Positions 35,401 to 48,600 of a DNA stretch of 64,000 nucleotides are shown piece after piece. This DNA is from Glossina fuscipes (Eukaryota; Arthropoda; Insecta; Diptera; Glossinidae). The notes under the pieces were generated by a model. That model was not told the DNA's origin, searched no databases, and saw only the letters and a program-made list of their open reading frames with translations. The stretch lies in contig NW_024003416.1 of assembly GCF_014805625.2 (NCBI RefSeq), forward strand, positions 420,012 to 484,011, read 5' to 3'. The translations under genes and the position numbers were made by a program. How positions within the stretch are numbered: position 1 is the stretch's first letter; the number at the start of each line of letters is the position of its first letter.

Positions 35401-37869
35401 CAACTGTCTCGTTACAAAAAATATGTTTATTGTAGTTTTATTCCACTTTTTTATCTTAATAATTTTAATGAATTAAACCAAAAATAAAGGAAAGTGAAAA
35501 AATAAACATCACAAAAAGGTGAAAATCAGAAATGAAATTAGCACTGCTAAGATAATGGATAAAAGAAGATGTTTCTGAAGTTCAATTATGTCTTTCATAT
35601 TTTATCTCACCTGGTATCACCTGGTATCTCACTTACGTTAGGAAGCAATCCTAGAGTTCAGGTGAACCTTTTTAATAAAAGCATCCAATTTTTTGCAATG
35701 AGCTTGAACAGGCAGATATGCACGATCTATTTAATTAAAATCGTTCGCAATTGTTTGTAGGTGAGAAGGTTATGTGATGCTATTTTAAGGACAAACGAAA
35801 GAGCAACCTGTGCGCATTCTTTGCTATTCGTAGATGGCGTTCATAGTACGTTATGAATATAGTGCTTTTTTGCGGAAGGCGGAGAATGTTACGTACGTTA
35901 GTGTTAGAAGTTGGTCGAGAAGGTGTGTGTATGTGGTTTTTTTTTAGAAAGGGGGAAAGCGTTGGAAGTCTAAGTCAATGTAGGGCTTGCACTCACTAAA
36001 ACCTCTCACATATCTGACAATAATCTCAGAATTACCGCTAAGAATTACGTCAGAAGAAACCTTTGAGCCTTCGTTCATCTCATCTGTCTTAAAGTCGTTG
36101 TTCTTAATCTAGCTCTGTACTTCTCAGCTCGGTGCTTTATGGTTACGCAGACCCCATTAACAGTATCTCAGAAAGACAGCGATTGCGCCGTGCTGCCCAC
36201 AAGACGTTGTGGGTTGTTTCACTCGCCAATAATCTTATTTCTTACGATAAAAATAAAGTTATAGTAAATTGTGCGAAATACATAAAATTTAATTGTTTAA
36301 CAATATATAAAATAGGAAAGTTATATGGAAGTCCCCCTTTAGTCGTTTATAAGAAAATATTAATAAATGAAAGCTATGTAAATTGTATTTGATTGAAAAT
36401 AGTGCTATTTGTACATTTATGCAATTCGAAGATTTGTTACATATAAAAAGAAAATATATAGAAAAAAAACCGTTTACAAAAATATAATAAAAATTTGATT
36501 TGCAAAGTTTTTTTCCTGACAAATTAGCAATATCTTACGCACAAAAAGTGAAATTCTACAATACAACAACAAAAATTGCAAATGGCAAGCACAAATAAAG
36601 GACATTAAGAAAAAGAAGGAAAATAAATAAGCGAGAATATTGTTAAAGAAGCATATCAATTACCAAACAAAGCTTTGAAAAGAAAATATTGACAAATCAA
36701 AAATATGTAAATTGTATTTTATTGAACCAAAATAAAACACTAATGGATACACACACATGCTTACATGTAGAGAGTGGCTACATATATTGCAATTGTAAAC
36801 CAATGTTAAAAGCCCATATAATTGTAAAAATGTAAAACAAAGCCAGAAAGACAACTGAAAGAAATTTCTCGATCAAAAATTTACACAAAATCCTTCTTAC
36901 AATGAGGCCATGGAAACCTATTTGGATGGGCATAGTTCTGAAAGTAAAATTATTCCAAACATTGGCTAGAAATACTCTTAAGAAAGTGCCGCTTAAATTG
37001 AGAACAACAGTTGCACATTTATTTTACACTTAAAAATTTATTTAAACTGGAAACCTTATTGAAAGTCAGCGAAACTAAATTCAAAACGCAAAAACAGTTT
37101 TTGTAACGTGAAAGAAAAAGACAAACAAAATAAAGAGGGAGCGCTTTAAGCAGAGCAACAGCTATAGGCAAGCACTATCCATCCTCACAATTAAACCAAC
37201 CCAAGAATAAAGGAAAGAAGAAAATATAAATGCTAAGAGAAACATCATGAACTAGAATATATAAAGGGATATGTACGTATAGATAGATAGAAAATCTCCA
37301 AACAAAATTGTATTAACTAAAAAAATATATTAAAAAAAAAAGTCCTAAAATATTTATATAAAATGTAGACTTGTGAAGAAACCGAAATAAGAATCGTCGT
37401 TTTTAAATAATTGTTATATCGGTACGTAATTTCAACACTTAGCAACTATAATGTGAGTTTAGCTTCAATTTTTCTCGTTTAATTTTATTTTTTTTTTTTT
37501 TTTATATATATATATGTTTTCCTTATAATATAAAGAAAAAAAAAGAAACAAAGGATTTAAAAAGAAAAAAAGGATTTTAAAATTTTTTATGTTATTATTT
37601 TCTTTTACTAGAAAGTACAAAGAATGACGCTTAAATAAGCAGTCGGTAGATACCGTTGAGACGGAGTATGGTGGGGTGTGCGCAAGGAGGTAGGGAAACT
37701 GGGAGCAGATACTGGCGGACTAGGAAGGTACCCACGAGCGGCGTAGAGTACGGACAACAGACTTCGGAAACGGAATTACACATTGTGAAAAGTGTGTGTT
37801 TTTTACTCGATTTCAGGTTCAAATGCTTTTTTATTTGCACTTTTCTTTTTTTAAATTTCTTTTTTTATT
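35401..37869. other. AT-rich DNA with one GC-rich patch
   Basis: Only small frames are seen. The patch at 37640-37790 is GC-richer than the surroundings and open on both strands, without a recognised domain. Confidence 0.35.
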
Positions 37870-37899
37870 GTCATGCGGCACAGCATGTCGGTACAAATT

Positions 37900-39524
37900 G
37901 GCAGATGCTCTACCGAAATTTAGGCCAAGTCGCGTGACAAGGCCACTAAACTATCGTATAGGTAGGTCTTTATGCGCACCAGATATAGTGGCACACGTGG
38001 AGCTTCGAGCAACTGCAGCTCTCGCCGAGCTAAAAGCATTTTTAGGTCCCTATTAACCACAACACAGTACATTTTCTTGCCGTTTTTCCATCGGGTGTCT
38101 TCGGCAATCGTTTTTATATGTAATACAGCGTCGATAGTTAACCTCCCTCTTCGATATCATATTGATTAGATACAACATTCCGTCCGTTTGCTTGATGTGA
38201 TTTACTAAGTGGCTGCAAATGATTTTCTTCAACATTTTCCCTAGCGTGTCAATTATACATGAGTGGCGGCACGATTTATCTGCTGGCTGGTTGAGTTTTG
38301 TTAACAGCACCAAGTTTTGCGGTTTCAATTTCTTCGCGAATACCCCAGCAAGTAGGCAATCTTCCACGAAACTAGTGCTTTGTTGTTTCTTAGTTACCGC
38401 ATTGCATCATTTAGTTCCTCAATTGTGATACCTGCGCAAAGGCATGTTACGCCATTTGTACGGATTTCCCGGACAACGCGCTTACAAAAGAAGCTTTCTA
38501 CAACTTTTCTCATGAAGTCTGGAGAGCCCGGTAGGTACTTCTCGTCTGTTATACTTTAGCTTAGCCATTACTATCTTGTATGTACTACTCTATAAATTGG
38601 TCTCCGCGTCTTTACAAAACTATTTAAACCATTTATTTTTGAGTTTTTTTATTTCTAAATTTAAGGTCTTGTGCGCACTCCGGGACTCCTCTTTATAACT
38701 GTGGTAGTTGGGTCTAATGTAATTCCCCTGTAGCTTACGCCTCACTTCAATGCATTTCCTTCTTTTCATCGGAATATTTACATTCCACCAGGGTACAGGT
38801 TTGCAGCTAGTCCTCCGAGCCACAGATGCGTCTTAGCCCACAGACACATGTTCCACTAACTTGCTGGCTTCTTTTCAGTGTCTACAAAGAAGATGGCTCG
38901 TTTCTTTATCATTTCGGTAAAAAGTTCCTCCTTAAGTGTGTTTATTATCAACCCAGGCGCGAAAGACTTAATCACAGCTACTTGCGAAGAGATACTTCCC
39001 GTAAAGTCATGATTAACAACATGGTGGTCACTGAGCGTATACATGCCACTCACATACCACTGACAGTACCGTACGAGCGGGCTGCAGTCATAAGTGACGT
39101 CAATGATAGATCCAAGGTAATTTTTTTCGTATGCATATTTCGGTCCATCAATTAACAGTATCACATCAAAAATTGTGAAAGTTCTTAGCAAGATTTGACT
39201 TTTTCTGTTAGTGTATTTACTACCCCACTTTGTAGCCCATTAGTTGAAGCGCCCAGCAATGATGGTCAGCTTACTCTTGCTTATTTCTGTCGTTAATTCA
39301 TCTATTATCTGTGTGTGATTCAATAAATCCATGCTAGGCGGCAGACAGCAGTTAAGGATATAAATGTCTTTCACTTTAACATCAATGTAGTATCGATTAT
39401 TATTAATGAGCGCGGTGTACGTTATTTTCTTTCCACATATACATAATGGCATTTTATTGGTCATATCTGCAATCCAGGTACTATTGTTAACTACTCTCTG
39501 ATACTGTTGCGAGATCAACAACAC
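37900..39524 (-). pseudogene. R1-clade ORF2 (endonuclease and partial RT), decayed
   Basis: The endonuclease shows LTIIAGRFN (the usual GDFN Asp replaced by Arg), then NYLGSIIDVTYDCSPLVRYC and MYTLSDHHVV, where the Asp-His pair is kept. The linker has the R1-typical PVPWWNVNI (about 38780). RT follows with DTLGKMLKKIICSHLVNHI (about 38240) and GPKNAFSSAR, whose expected LDVKNAF Asp is lost (about 38035), and ends at PLYLVRIKTYLYDSLVAL (about 37950). At least five frame changes are needed. Confidence 0.7.
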
Positions 39525-39599
39525 TGTTTAAGCAAGTCGTGTACTTCCTCGCATCGATTCAAGTTAATTTCCATTAACCTCATTTCGCAGTTTTACTAA

Positions 39600-40800
39600 T
39601 AGTCATCTGATACGAACGGTAACGCCTATACCCAATAAGATGACCTTTGACTTTTCACCACAGGTAGCGTACTCGGGCCCGTTTTTACACTCCTTAGCTT
39701 TGTGTCCCGGTTTACAGCTTTGGCTTTTGCCAACTTCATTTTTGCAGGCAAATTTAGCACATTTAAAACATCTAACGAGGGCTCTCATTTCACGCACTCT
39801 GCAGACCACCTATCAAATTTTTATTTTTGCCTTCTATAGGAAGCTGGCAGCCAGCTTACAAGGCAGCCTCACAATCGCCATGAGTGTGCCTGCAAGGGAT
39901 TTATTCATACCCTTTATAGAATTTGTATTTATTCCATACACCGGTGATAAAGACTTTATAGCTGCAGCTATATCTTCTTTGTCCGTCACCTCATCTAAGC
40001 CTTTTATGACGACAGTCTTACCGTTATCGAGGAGCTTAATCTTTGCTTGCCCGGTAAGCAAGGGGCCAATATTCTCTTTATACTCCATCGGATTTGCTTC
40101 ACGAGATCTTTTCAGTTCCAACATAATTACGCCATTCGCGATTTTTTTAAATCTTAACCACCTACCCGCCCAGCTTACGCAGACTTTCATTATTCCTTAC
40201 TTATTCTAGTATATCGATATACGACATCTGTCACCTCTTTTGAATCTAGACTGAGTTAGGCTTCAGCGGGTTTGTTTTTGGTTTATTACTGTGGCCTTGT
40301 AGAAAAGTCCAATTTCTTGCTGGTACTTGACTTGCTTCGTTTGGATCTTCCTTTGCATATACTTCTTTCTTTCTTTACTTTCTCCCGCCGGAGTGGCATC
40401 CACCTAATCTTCTTCTGTCTGCCTTTTATCGGCCCATCCTTTTTTTTTGATATTACAGCTACTTCTTTTGAACGGGCTCCCTTGAGGTAGCGAACTTTCT
40501 CGCATGTTAAGCTGGGTTTTGAGACAGGTTTCAGCTGATATCATTGTTTAATTATCGGTCATGGCCGATGGTTGACTGAACGTTTTACCACAGACGCTCT
40601 TACCTATGCTATACTTTATGGTTTGTGAACACAGTGAGATTTTCTTTAAGGGAAGGGACAGTACAGCCTCGGTAAACCGCGATAGCCGAAAAAACTTAAC
40701 CAGGAATGATTTTCCCGTTGACAAAAACGTCGCAATATCTTCCAGTTCTGTATTTACTCTTTTTTTTCCTTTTTGCCTGTTGCCACTGAACACTCAAACG
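39600..40800 (-). pseudogene. R1-clade ORF1 (gag-like, zinc knuckle), decayed
   Basis: A 118-codon piece (39834-40190) ends an RNA-binding-type domain with VVIKGLDEVTDKEDIAAAI. A second piece (39603-39809) follows in another frame with VRCFKCAKF, then KPGHKAKEC and YATCG, a degenerate CCHC knuckle series. A Lys/Arg-rich stretch near 40380-40490 and an 81-codon frame at 40548-40793 are probably the N-terminal part. R1-type ORF1 proteins form ribonucleoprotein particles with the element RNA. Confidence 0.65.
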
Positions 40801-41713
40801 AATTAAAAAAAGGAAAACAAAGGGAATCTCGTAAGAATGAAAAAATTGTATCTTTTTCGTTCAGCACACTTTTACCAAAGGTTTTGTTTATAGCGGACAT
40901 TATTTAAGTTATTTTTTCTCACTGTAATCGACGTCAAAAATACGGAGGATTCAAAAACACATCCACGATATGTGGGGATGCGCGTAAGTCGACGTCCCTT
41001 CATATATATAGTAGTATCCGGGTAGGTCGAAATTTTGACGAGCAGAAAAACTTCTTTCATTCCGCGGGCTGAAGTTTCAGTCGACGTTCTCCTATGTATA
41101 TACTACTCATGTTAACATTGCAACAAACGTGCATCATAAGCAGTTAGTGCTGAACGATAATGTTGATTTTTTCTCCGAAAATGAAATTACTTAATTAGTT
41201 TTCAACATCGTTAATAACCCTAAATTGTGTACAACTAAGCAAGGTATATTTACTGCTATAGCTATTAGACGTTTATTTGCAAATGTTAAATGATATTGCA
41301 ATACTTAGTCATATTTTGGAAATACCATAATATCCACAATCCACTGAGCTTTTTAATTTTTTAGTCAGCAGTAGTCGATGTACGTCTACTCTCTAAAACT
41401 TGGCTAAAATGTTTCGACAAATTATTTCGTCCAAACTGCATTTGTGTAGGGCGTGACATAACGTAATATTTAGGTGCACCAGTTGTATTTGTAATCCGTA
41501 ATAGGTTGTCATTTTAAGAAATTTGGTCAATTAAAATCGATGTATAATAATTAAAAGATTCGATGTGGATATTCGGAACGTTAATGGTTATTCAATAGTA
41601 TCTACTTTCCTAGTGAGTCTTGCTCAAGTTAGCTTGAGTGCAAATGTAAAAGGGACTTAAATGCTAGACATCGTGATTGGTGTTGCACAAGACCAAATTC
41701 TTCGGATAACATA

Positions 41714-42004
41714 TTGGCAAATTGCTTCGTAAAAACCGCAACGCCATTCCGTCCCTTAAGTATTAAGATAGAATACCTTCTCTATGTTGGGATGAAACTC
41801 AAAGAAAGATTTCTCGAAAGTCGTAAATCCTCTTGTAATTTAAGCTTTCGTCCTCGAGAGCAGATTCTGAAGTCAATTACAGTTCATCTTTCAGAGGAGG
41901 ACTACTTAGCTGATGACGTCGTTAAACGTCTAGTGCGTCAAATACGCTCAAGAAGGTCTCCAAATGTGGATGATATAGCTTTAGAAAATATTCCTCATGA
42001 ATGA
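41714..42004 (+). CDS. Unidentified 96-codon ORF upstream of LINE copy 4
   Basis: An open frame from an ATG at 41714 contains a charged second half (SEEDYLADDVVKRLVRQIRS). It lies directly before endonuclease-derived sequence and may be remains of ORF1 or early ORF2 of the same LINE, but no motif confirms this. Confidence 0.2.
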   Translation: MANCFVKTATPFRPLSIKIEYLLYVGMKLKERFLESRKSSCNLSFRPREQILKSITVHLSEEDYLADDVVKRLVRQIRSRRSPNVDDIALENIPHE

Positions 42005-42089
42005 ATCCGATTTTTTACGTGCTCTTTTATCAAGCGCCAATATTTACCAAACATTTGGAAATCGACTAATACCACATTCCTTAATATAT

Positions 42090-43915
42090 TCGTAGGCTTT
42101 TTTGGCGGAATCTTTGAATTGCGTCCTTTACAAGCAAGTTTCGTTCCAAACAGAAAGAATAGAATTTTGGATCTAGTCTTCTCTAGTAATACGAGCGTAA
42201 AAACTTTACGGGCTGGTCACTTTTTTTCCCTCAAAGACGATTATCATTCCACGTTGATATTTACGGTTAGAAGTCTGCTTGAAGATAGTATTTGTAAACA
42301 AAATTTCTCCTGCATTTCTCCTCCTTTAACAGAAGAAAATATTATTTACTGCCTGGTCGGAAATAAATTGGGACTTTGACGATATTGGGCGATGTTTGTC
42401 AGTTTTATTGCAACCTATCTTTACTTTAACCTATTGCTCAGTCTAGTTTAACAAATACTTACGTAGAACTCGTAACAAGAAAGGCAGGCTGTTTAGAAAG
42501 TATAAACTTAATGGCCAGATTTTAGATTATACGGAACACTTGAAATTAAGACATGGGTTTAATTCGTTGAAAGTTAGAGTACTTTATGATTACAAAAGAA
42601 TCATGAGAAGAAAATTGTTGGCTGATTCAAAAATCTTTTTATAGGTTTGTCGACTCTAAACGCAAAATAAAAGGATTTCCATCCGCTATGCAAATATAAA
42701 TATATTGAATCCTCAGACAAAAGAAATATCCAACCTTTTTGCTGATTACCTCAAGATGTTTTATTCGGCTTTGCTCATCTTAATTGATGACCCTCCTTAC
42801 AAAATCTGATCGTTTAATATTTTTCCATGTCATTTTATCTGAAACAAAAGCTTATCGCGCATTATCCACATTGAGAATGTTCTACCAGCCAGCACCTGAT
42901 GGAACTCCGTTGTGCATTCTTTGGGCTTGTGCTGATTTATTATTCACCCCTCCAACAAGTATCTTTAATAGTTGTTCAGTAAATGGTTATTTCCCACGAA
43001 TTAAAAAAATATGGTTTTATCATAGTTTTTAGACAAATATAATTCTAGAAACTCTGTTGTTAACTATGGGGGTAACGCAGATATTGCAAAACTAGTGTGT
43101 TACCTAAATTGTTTGTCTGTAGTGTCAAACAAAATTACGTCTACAATAAGGTTTTTTTAAAGGTAGACCCACGTCTGTTAATATTTTAAAGCTACTTTTT
43201 AAAGTATTTCACGCCTCCTTCTCACGTCCCCCGTGAGTGCTGTTTAACCTTTTTTATGCGACGCTCTGAAATGTTGTCAGTTTTGCTTATGACTAAATTA
43301 GTAAGGGGGATATTTGCCTTCTAGAGTCTCCAAACATTATTTGTCAAAAAAATAATTATTATATTACATCAATTACCAGTTTTATAATCCGCTTCGACTA
43401 GTGTGCAAGTTATATAATGACTATTACTACCTCTTTGGTCCGCCTATTCATTCGCTTAATTACATAAGAGATACTATTTTACTGCAATAGCTGCAAGATT
43501 ATCTGACGCTATTATTGCATACAGAGTGATATGGTTACATGACATATCCCTAAATACAATTGTATCTTGATACTTATAAGATTCTGCACTATAAATTTAA
43601 TAAACAATAGCTATGTAGTTGTTTTACTAATAGTTCGGTGAAAAATGAAAGTGAATTATAGTATTAAATTGTTTTTCTAAGTTTTATTTGACGGATTCCT
43701 TAAAACTTTGCGGAAACAGGCAGGTTGTATGTTGCTACTACAGCAGATTTCATCAAATTTTATATGTATTTAGTTTTTTTTTTTTTTTTTTTGTTGATAG
43801 ATTTATATTCTATCTAGTTATCTTAAGATATAAAGTAACCTGGATATTGTAATATGAGTTGTTTAATTTAGGTTAAACATGTAATTGTGAAACTGAATGG
43901 AAATAAATAAAAATA
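42090..43915 (+). mobile_element. Divergent LINE copy 4
   Basis: Endonuclease C-terminal residues VPNRKNRILDLVFS (about 42145) are followed by the RT N-terminal region (RKAGLFRKYKLNGQILDYTE, about 42480). After that come GPDGTPLCIL (about 42895), NYGG with SNKITST (about 43060-43150), and GFFKGRPTSVNILKLLFKVF (about 43150-43210). The order matches ORF2 of the copy at 56205. The palm is missing, and the element appears to end in a poly-T-containing 3' UTR and an AAATAAATAAA tail at about 43900-43912. It is more diverged than copies 1, 2 and 6. Confidence 0.65.
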
Positions 43916-44675
43916 ATAACTGTTCAAAGGCCTACAATGCAACATAAACAGGGAACAACTCTGTATTCATAAGCAAAATATTTTTATATTCTATGGATGA
44001 TCCCCATAGAAAGCGAACAGCTTTGTTAAAAAGGCAGTGCTAGCGAAGTTCTAAAGGTATATGTACACTTATCAAAGTTTAGTGATTTAACTCCGACTTC
44101 TACTTAACATGCTGAAATTTATATGCTACGTAAATATAATTAAGTTTTCGGCGTATTTCAGAATGTTGAACATTGCACTGAAGTTGAAAATATTGTTGAG
44201 CCGAAACTTTTTTTTCTTTTGAAGAGTTTTTCTTTTTGAATTTTTTGCATGTCGGTTTTTTTCGCTTGCAAAGAAATGGTCTTTGTACAGTCTCATTTCA
44301 CATGTGACATCAGAAAGTACATGAAGTGATGGCATCAAACAGCATTCAAACGAATTTACACACAAAGTTAGCTGGTTAACCCTTAACTAACGCCTCTAAA
44401 TGGGCAGATTTGAATCGAATATGAAGGTGCTTCTGATCACTTTGTTATGAGTTACCGGCGTCCTAGGTAACAGAAGACAATAAGAAAAACTTACCGGTTT
44501 TTTCTTCAGTCTCTTCTTCTCTTTGGATGTGCCTACACCTATGTCAAACTCGTCTTTTAACCATGTCTTCACAATCGATGAAGTTACACACATTTAAAAT
44601 TTCAGGTTCCGTTTTGCTTGTAGTTATCATGGAAGGAAAGTGGGTCAAAGTCATATCAATAAACGTTGTCGATAT
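43916..44675. other. AT-rich spacer
   Basis: No protein-like frame or recognised repeat. Confidence 0.35.
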
Positions 44676-44746
44676 CCACTTGAGTAGCCGAGTAAATAAA
44701 AGTCACCGCTACAAACTCAACATTTGTGGGCTCAAATCTCTGTGCG
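44676..44746 (+). repeat. tRNA-derived SINE-like repeat, copy D
   Basis: The 71-bp head matches copy A in layout: CCACTTGAGTAGCCGAGTAA (box A region), an altered anticodon arm with CGCTACAAACTC, then GTGGGCTCAAATC (box B). It is older or more mutated than copy A. A SINE body could not be recognised downstream. Confidence 0.6.
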
Positions 44747-47540
44747 ATAAAGTGCTCAGCTAGTGGAAGGTTTACCGGCTTACACGCATTCAACACACTG
44801 TGTTCACTCCCTTTCTCTTCATCTGCTTCCCCATTTCTTTCTGACGATCGTTCAACGTATATTGGGGACATACCCTGGATGGTTACTCATTCTAGGATAT
44901 TAGCTAAGATAATCAAAAAAGTTTCTAACGAAGAGTACCATCAGTATAATAACCTAATGAAAGCATTATATCGCTACGTAACCTTAGTAGCGTATGATAA
45001 TTCGTCCACGAATTGCCGCAAAGTTTGTGTTATTGTATCTTCCTCCTGTATAATGACTTTAGATTTTATGTACTTTTCTGTGTAGACCACTTCGATACGT
45101 GATGCTAATTTTCGCTGTATATTGGCTTTGGCCTGCGAGTGATGTTATATCGACAACGCAGCATATATCTGCGACTAATACCTACCTGATGGAGACTTTC
45201 AGTTGCGATGATGATCTGTGCTACACTACATCAGATCATATATGCAGTGCTCCTCAAAACATTCCGGCTGCGGTTCACGCAGACTTCCGCATGCTGGTCT
45301 GTTTATTGATATACTTTAAAGGCCACGGTGCAGTTTTATTAAATAGGTTAAAGGAAAAATCTCAAGTCTTTCAGATTTTACATTTCTCAAAATGGTAAAT
45401 TTGAATTACGGGAACATATTTTCATGGACTTGGCTCTTTACATTTGCTCAAGTTTGAAAGCTTATTTAACTCATTTAAATCAGATTGAACACCAACAATT
45501 TAATTACCAGATAGACACCCTGGTTTCTTATACACAATTCTTGTCTACACAACGTGCTTCTTTATGTTTTTCTAGACGCTGTAAACTGTAAGAAACTGTA
45601 AGAATTTTCGAGTTTCAGAAACCTTGAGACCTCCTATACTATCCACTCTAATAATCGATTTAGATTCGCCTGCTGAAATTGAAATCTAATATATTGTTGG
45701 ACCGGTATGTTTAGTTCAATCTGCAAGTTAATGTTGGCAGCTGTGATCTTGAGCTAGATGAGTTACCACACTCTAATTTTTTTATGGTTGTCAACATAAA
45801 TACATCGCAATTCCTTCCATGACCAAGAGATGACGAATTCGAAGTCCCTTACGTAGGCTAGGAGCTCATCTCGCCATTTTCACTGCATCGCTTCGAGTTT
45901 GAGCTGTTTTATAAGATTTCACATCTTGCAGTCAATTTCACAGATTTTCCTTGCGAATATCTTTTTTATTTCTTTGTTATTTTCTCTTAGCTCCCCACGT
46001 ATTTCGACAGTCTTAATCTCATTTTTTTGGTCAAACGTTCAACATATTTTTCTTTTCTTATATCGATTAAAACATTTAACTTGAAAACTCATTTTTTATC
46101 GATAGATCTATGTTTTATGAAATATAAGGTAAACAAATCGATAAATTGTCTGCTCGCTCAGTGGAGCGATACCATCTCTAGTTGTAAATATATTTTTTTA
46201 ACCTTCTTAAGAGTTATGAAAGTTAGAGAAAGAAAATTATACGTAATAGTGTTTTTATACATATTTGCAAAAATATATCTTTCCTTTACCAAATCCAAGT
46301 TCCAATTCTGGAAAATTTAACTGCTTTTAAGAATTGGTTTCTTTGCAGACGTTGTTGTTTACAACTTATGTAAGCTAAATTCTACTCTTTGAATTTCAGT
46401 GAATTTCCAAAATTTAATAACTAGTTTGCCCCAATACCTCCAGTGGACTCACAGTAACCCGTTTATTCCACAGCTTTTGTTTTCGGAATATTATATTGTT
46501 GATCACTTCAAGCTGACCTGACTTTTATTTAATAAGAATATGAAAGTCGATATTTTTATCGATTGTTTGTTTTTATAAATAAGCGTGGAGCGCTTGCTTT
46601 TAATAATTTTGGCAATAACGCTGTAAGGGTCTGTATTCTGGTGGCGGTCCACCTAGGTAGCACTTCTTTTCGTAAAACTAAGCACGGTTATCGTGGACCT
46701 TGCTACGAAGTTTCTTGCCTGTAGTTGTCGAAAACATTAGCTACTTGGGAATTTGTTAGTACGCTCGATCTATATGAATCTAACTTCCTTACACTCAAAA
46801 TCATTGATTTTAATCTTGAGAGCATTTTAGTGAGAGTAGCTAGTAATTGATTTCTAATTCAAACACATGAAATAGGCGATCCTGGAGAGGTCTATGATGG
46901 TTTGATGAACCTAACGTACGCGTGGGTAATGCTGATGCAATAAATGGAGATTTTAACAAATCAATTCAATGTGTTTGAAGTGTTTTTACAATTTTTTAAT
47001 TTGCTTTTAATGTTTTTCTATAATAATTTTACTGAAGTAAAGTAACGTGAAGCTAATGATAAGTAGCGTTTCGCCATCGATATTTTTTGATGGACAGACA
47101 TATTGCAGACGACGTCTAGTGAAAGTGTTTTTACAGCCTTTTTTTGGTTTCACATTTCTGGATTTTTGGATAAACATTGTTAATCCCTACCCCCTGACAT
47201 TATAAGATATACTCGATATTTCTACTTCTTGTAGTTTTCAAGACGCAGTTGGTATACGCCCGTTTTCAAAAAAGTGATTCAATTTAGATCCATTTATTTT
47301 TTGAATTGCAGTAGTAACAATGATGACATCTATGATGTTTGGAAAATATTCTCAATTTCTCCTAAGAATTTAGCATGTAATTGCCATGCTAATTTTGTCG
47401 CTTTGAAGCTTTCAGTCATCGAATTTCAAATTATATTTTAAATTGCCAGATAAGAACGCGAATAATATTCACCATTTGCATCACCCTAAAAAGTACAAGC
47501 ACTCAAGTAAAAGCTTGCCAAGGACGGAAATCAAGACAAA
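44747..47540. other. Mostly unassigned DNA
   Basis: Minus- and plus-strand frames between 44656 and 45398 are 70-119 codons long and have charged, protein-like composition, but I recognise no family. The rest is AT-rich without features. Confidence 0.3.
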
Positions 47541-48600
47541 TTTTTTTTTTATTTTTTTTATTTATTTATTTGCCCATATAACTCAGCTAAAATAAACTAA
47601 CAGCCACGTTCTTAAAAGTAAATCTTATATAACTAGAAGTAGGGAAAAAAAATAATGTATAAAAAAATTACGAAGAAAAGAGGAATGTGCATAACTAGCG
47701 CAGCCCACAACTAGTACAGAACCAGGTTGCAAGTAAACTCATAAACCATTGCAAAGACGCAAAAGCTTGGCAACTGATAACAGTAAGCAACGCCAGTTAA
47801 TTTTCGAAGAAAAATGAGATGCTAATATTTCAAGTTGGTTTAAATACAACATAGGTAAATCGCACGTATTAAGCATGGTTGTTTTGATAGACTTTAAAGA
47901 GCCCAGACATCAGTTAGGTTTTTGCACACAACTCTTAACGGATTTAACAGCTCATAATTATATTCACATTGACTAGGATTAACGAAAATAAAGTGCCTAG
48001 AGAAGCGAGTAAGGACACATGATTTGTTATGCAGATAAGGACAAAGGGAATACATAGTCCTTTCAGTAAGGACAAAGGGAAGACATAGAAATCGAGTTGG
48101 AAGATCAATAAGTTACGGTTAACTACATCAAACGCTTTACTAAAATCAGTATAAACGATATTCGCGTGAGGGTCACTAGAAAAAGCATTGAAAATATGAC
48201 AAGTAAACTTTAACAAATTCGTGACATGGCAAATAAACATCCGAAACAGTTGATCTTCCGTTTAGGAAGCCATGGAGAAATGCAAAGTTTGGTAACAAAA
48301 GCTAAATGCTGAGTAACAATTCTCTCAAACAATCCAATTTGGCAATGTTTCTATAGTTCTCAACGTGATGTCTGTTTTGACATTTATAAAGCGGAAAGAG
48401 GAAACTACTCTTTCAACACAAAGGAAAAACACTTTAGTTCAAGGAGTGATTGAAAATATTTGAAGTAACACCACATAGCTCGTCAGAGCATGATTTGAGT
48501 ATACATGACGGGATGATATCAGGCCCAGGCGCACCGCAAACCACGTAAAACGTCGTCTTCCGAAATGAGAAAGTTAGAAATCGAAACCGTGCAAATAGCT
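47541..48600 (-). mobile_element. LINE copy 5, 5'-truncated and internally deleted
   Basis: The minus-strand 3' end is a (TAAA)n-type tail at 47541-47571. The C-terminal RT domain aligns with copy 2 up to about 48025, then the sequence jumps to the first palm motif (VYTDFSKAFDVVN, about 48125-48165). It continues upstream through FERIVTQHLA (about 48320) and the SPGPDIIPSCIL region (about 48500-48530). The central palm including YADD is gone. Confidence 0.8.

Larger units (their letters stand above)
37870..40800 (-). mobile_element. R1-clade LINE, decayed and lacking its 3' part
   Basis: ORF1 lies at about 39600-40800 and ORF2 (endonuclease, then RT) at 37900-39524, all on the minus strand. 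The RT stops in the palm domain near 37900. The RT active-site box, the C-terminal zinc finger and the 3' UTR are absent. LINEs usually lose their 5' end, so this missing 3' end points to a later deletion or to an insertion beyond recognition. The AT-rich stretch 40800-41100 may hold its 5' UTR. Confidence 0.75.
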
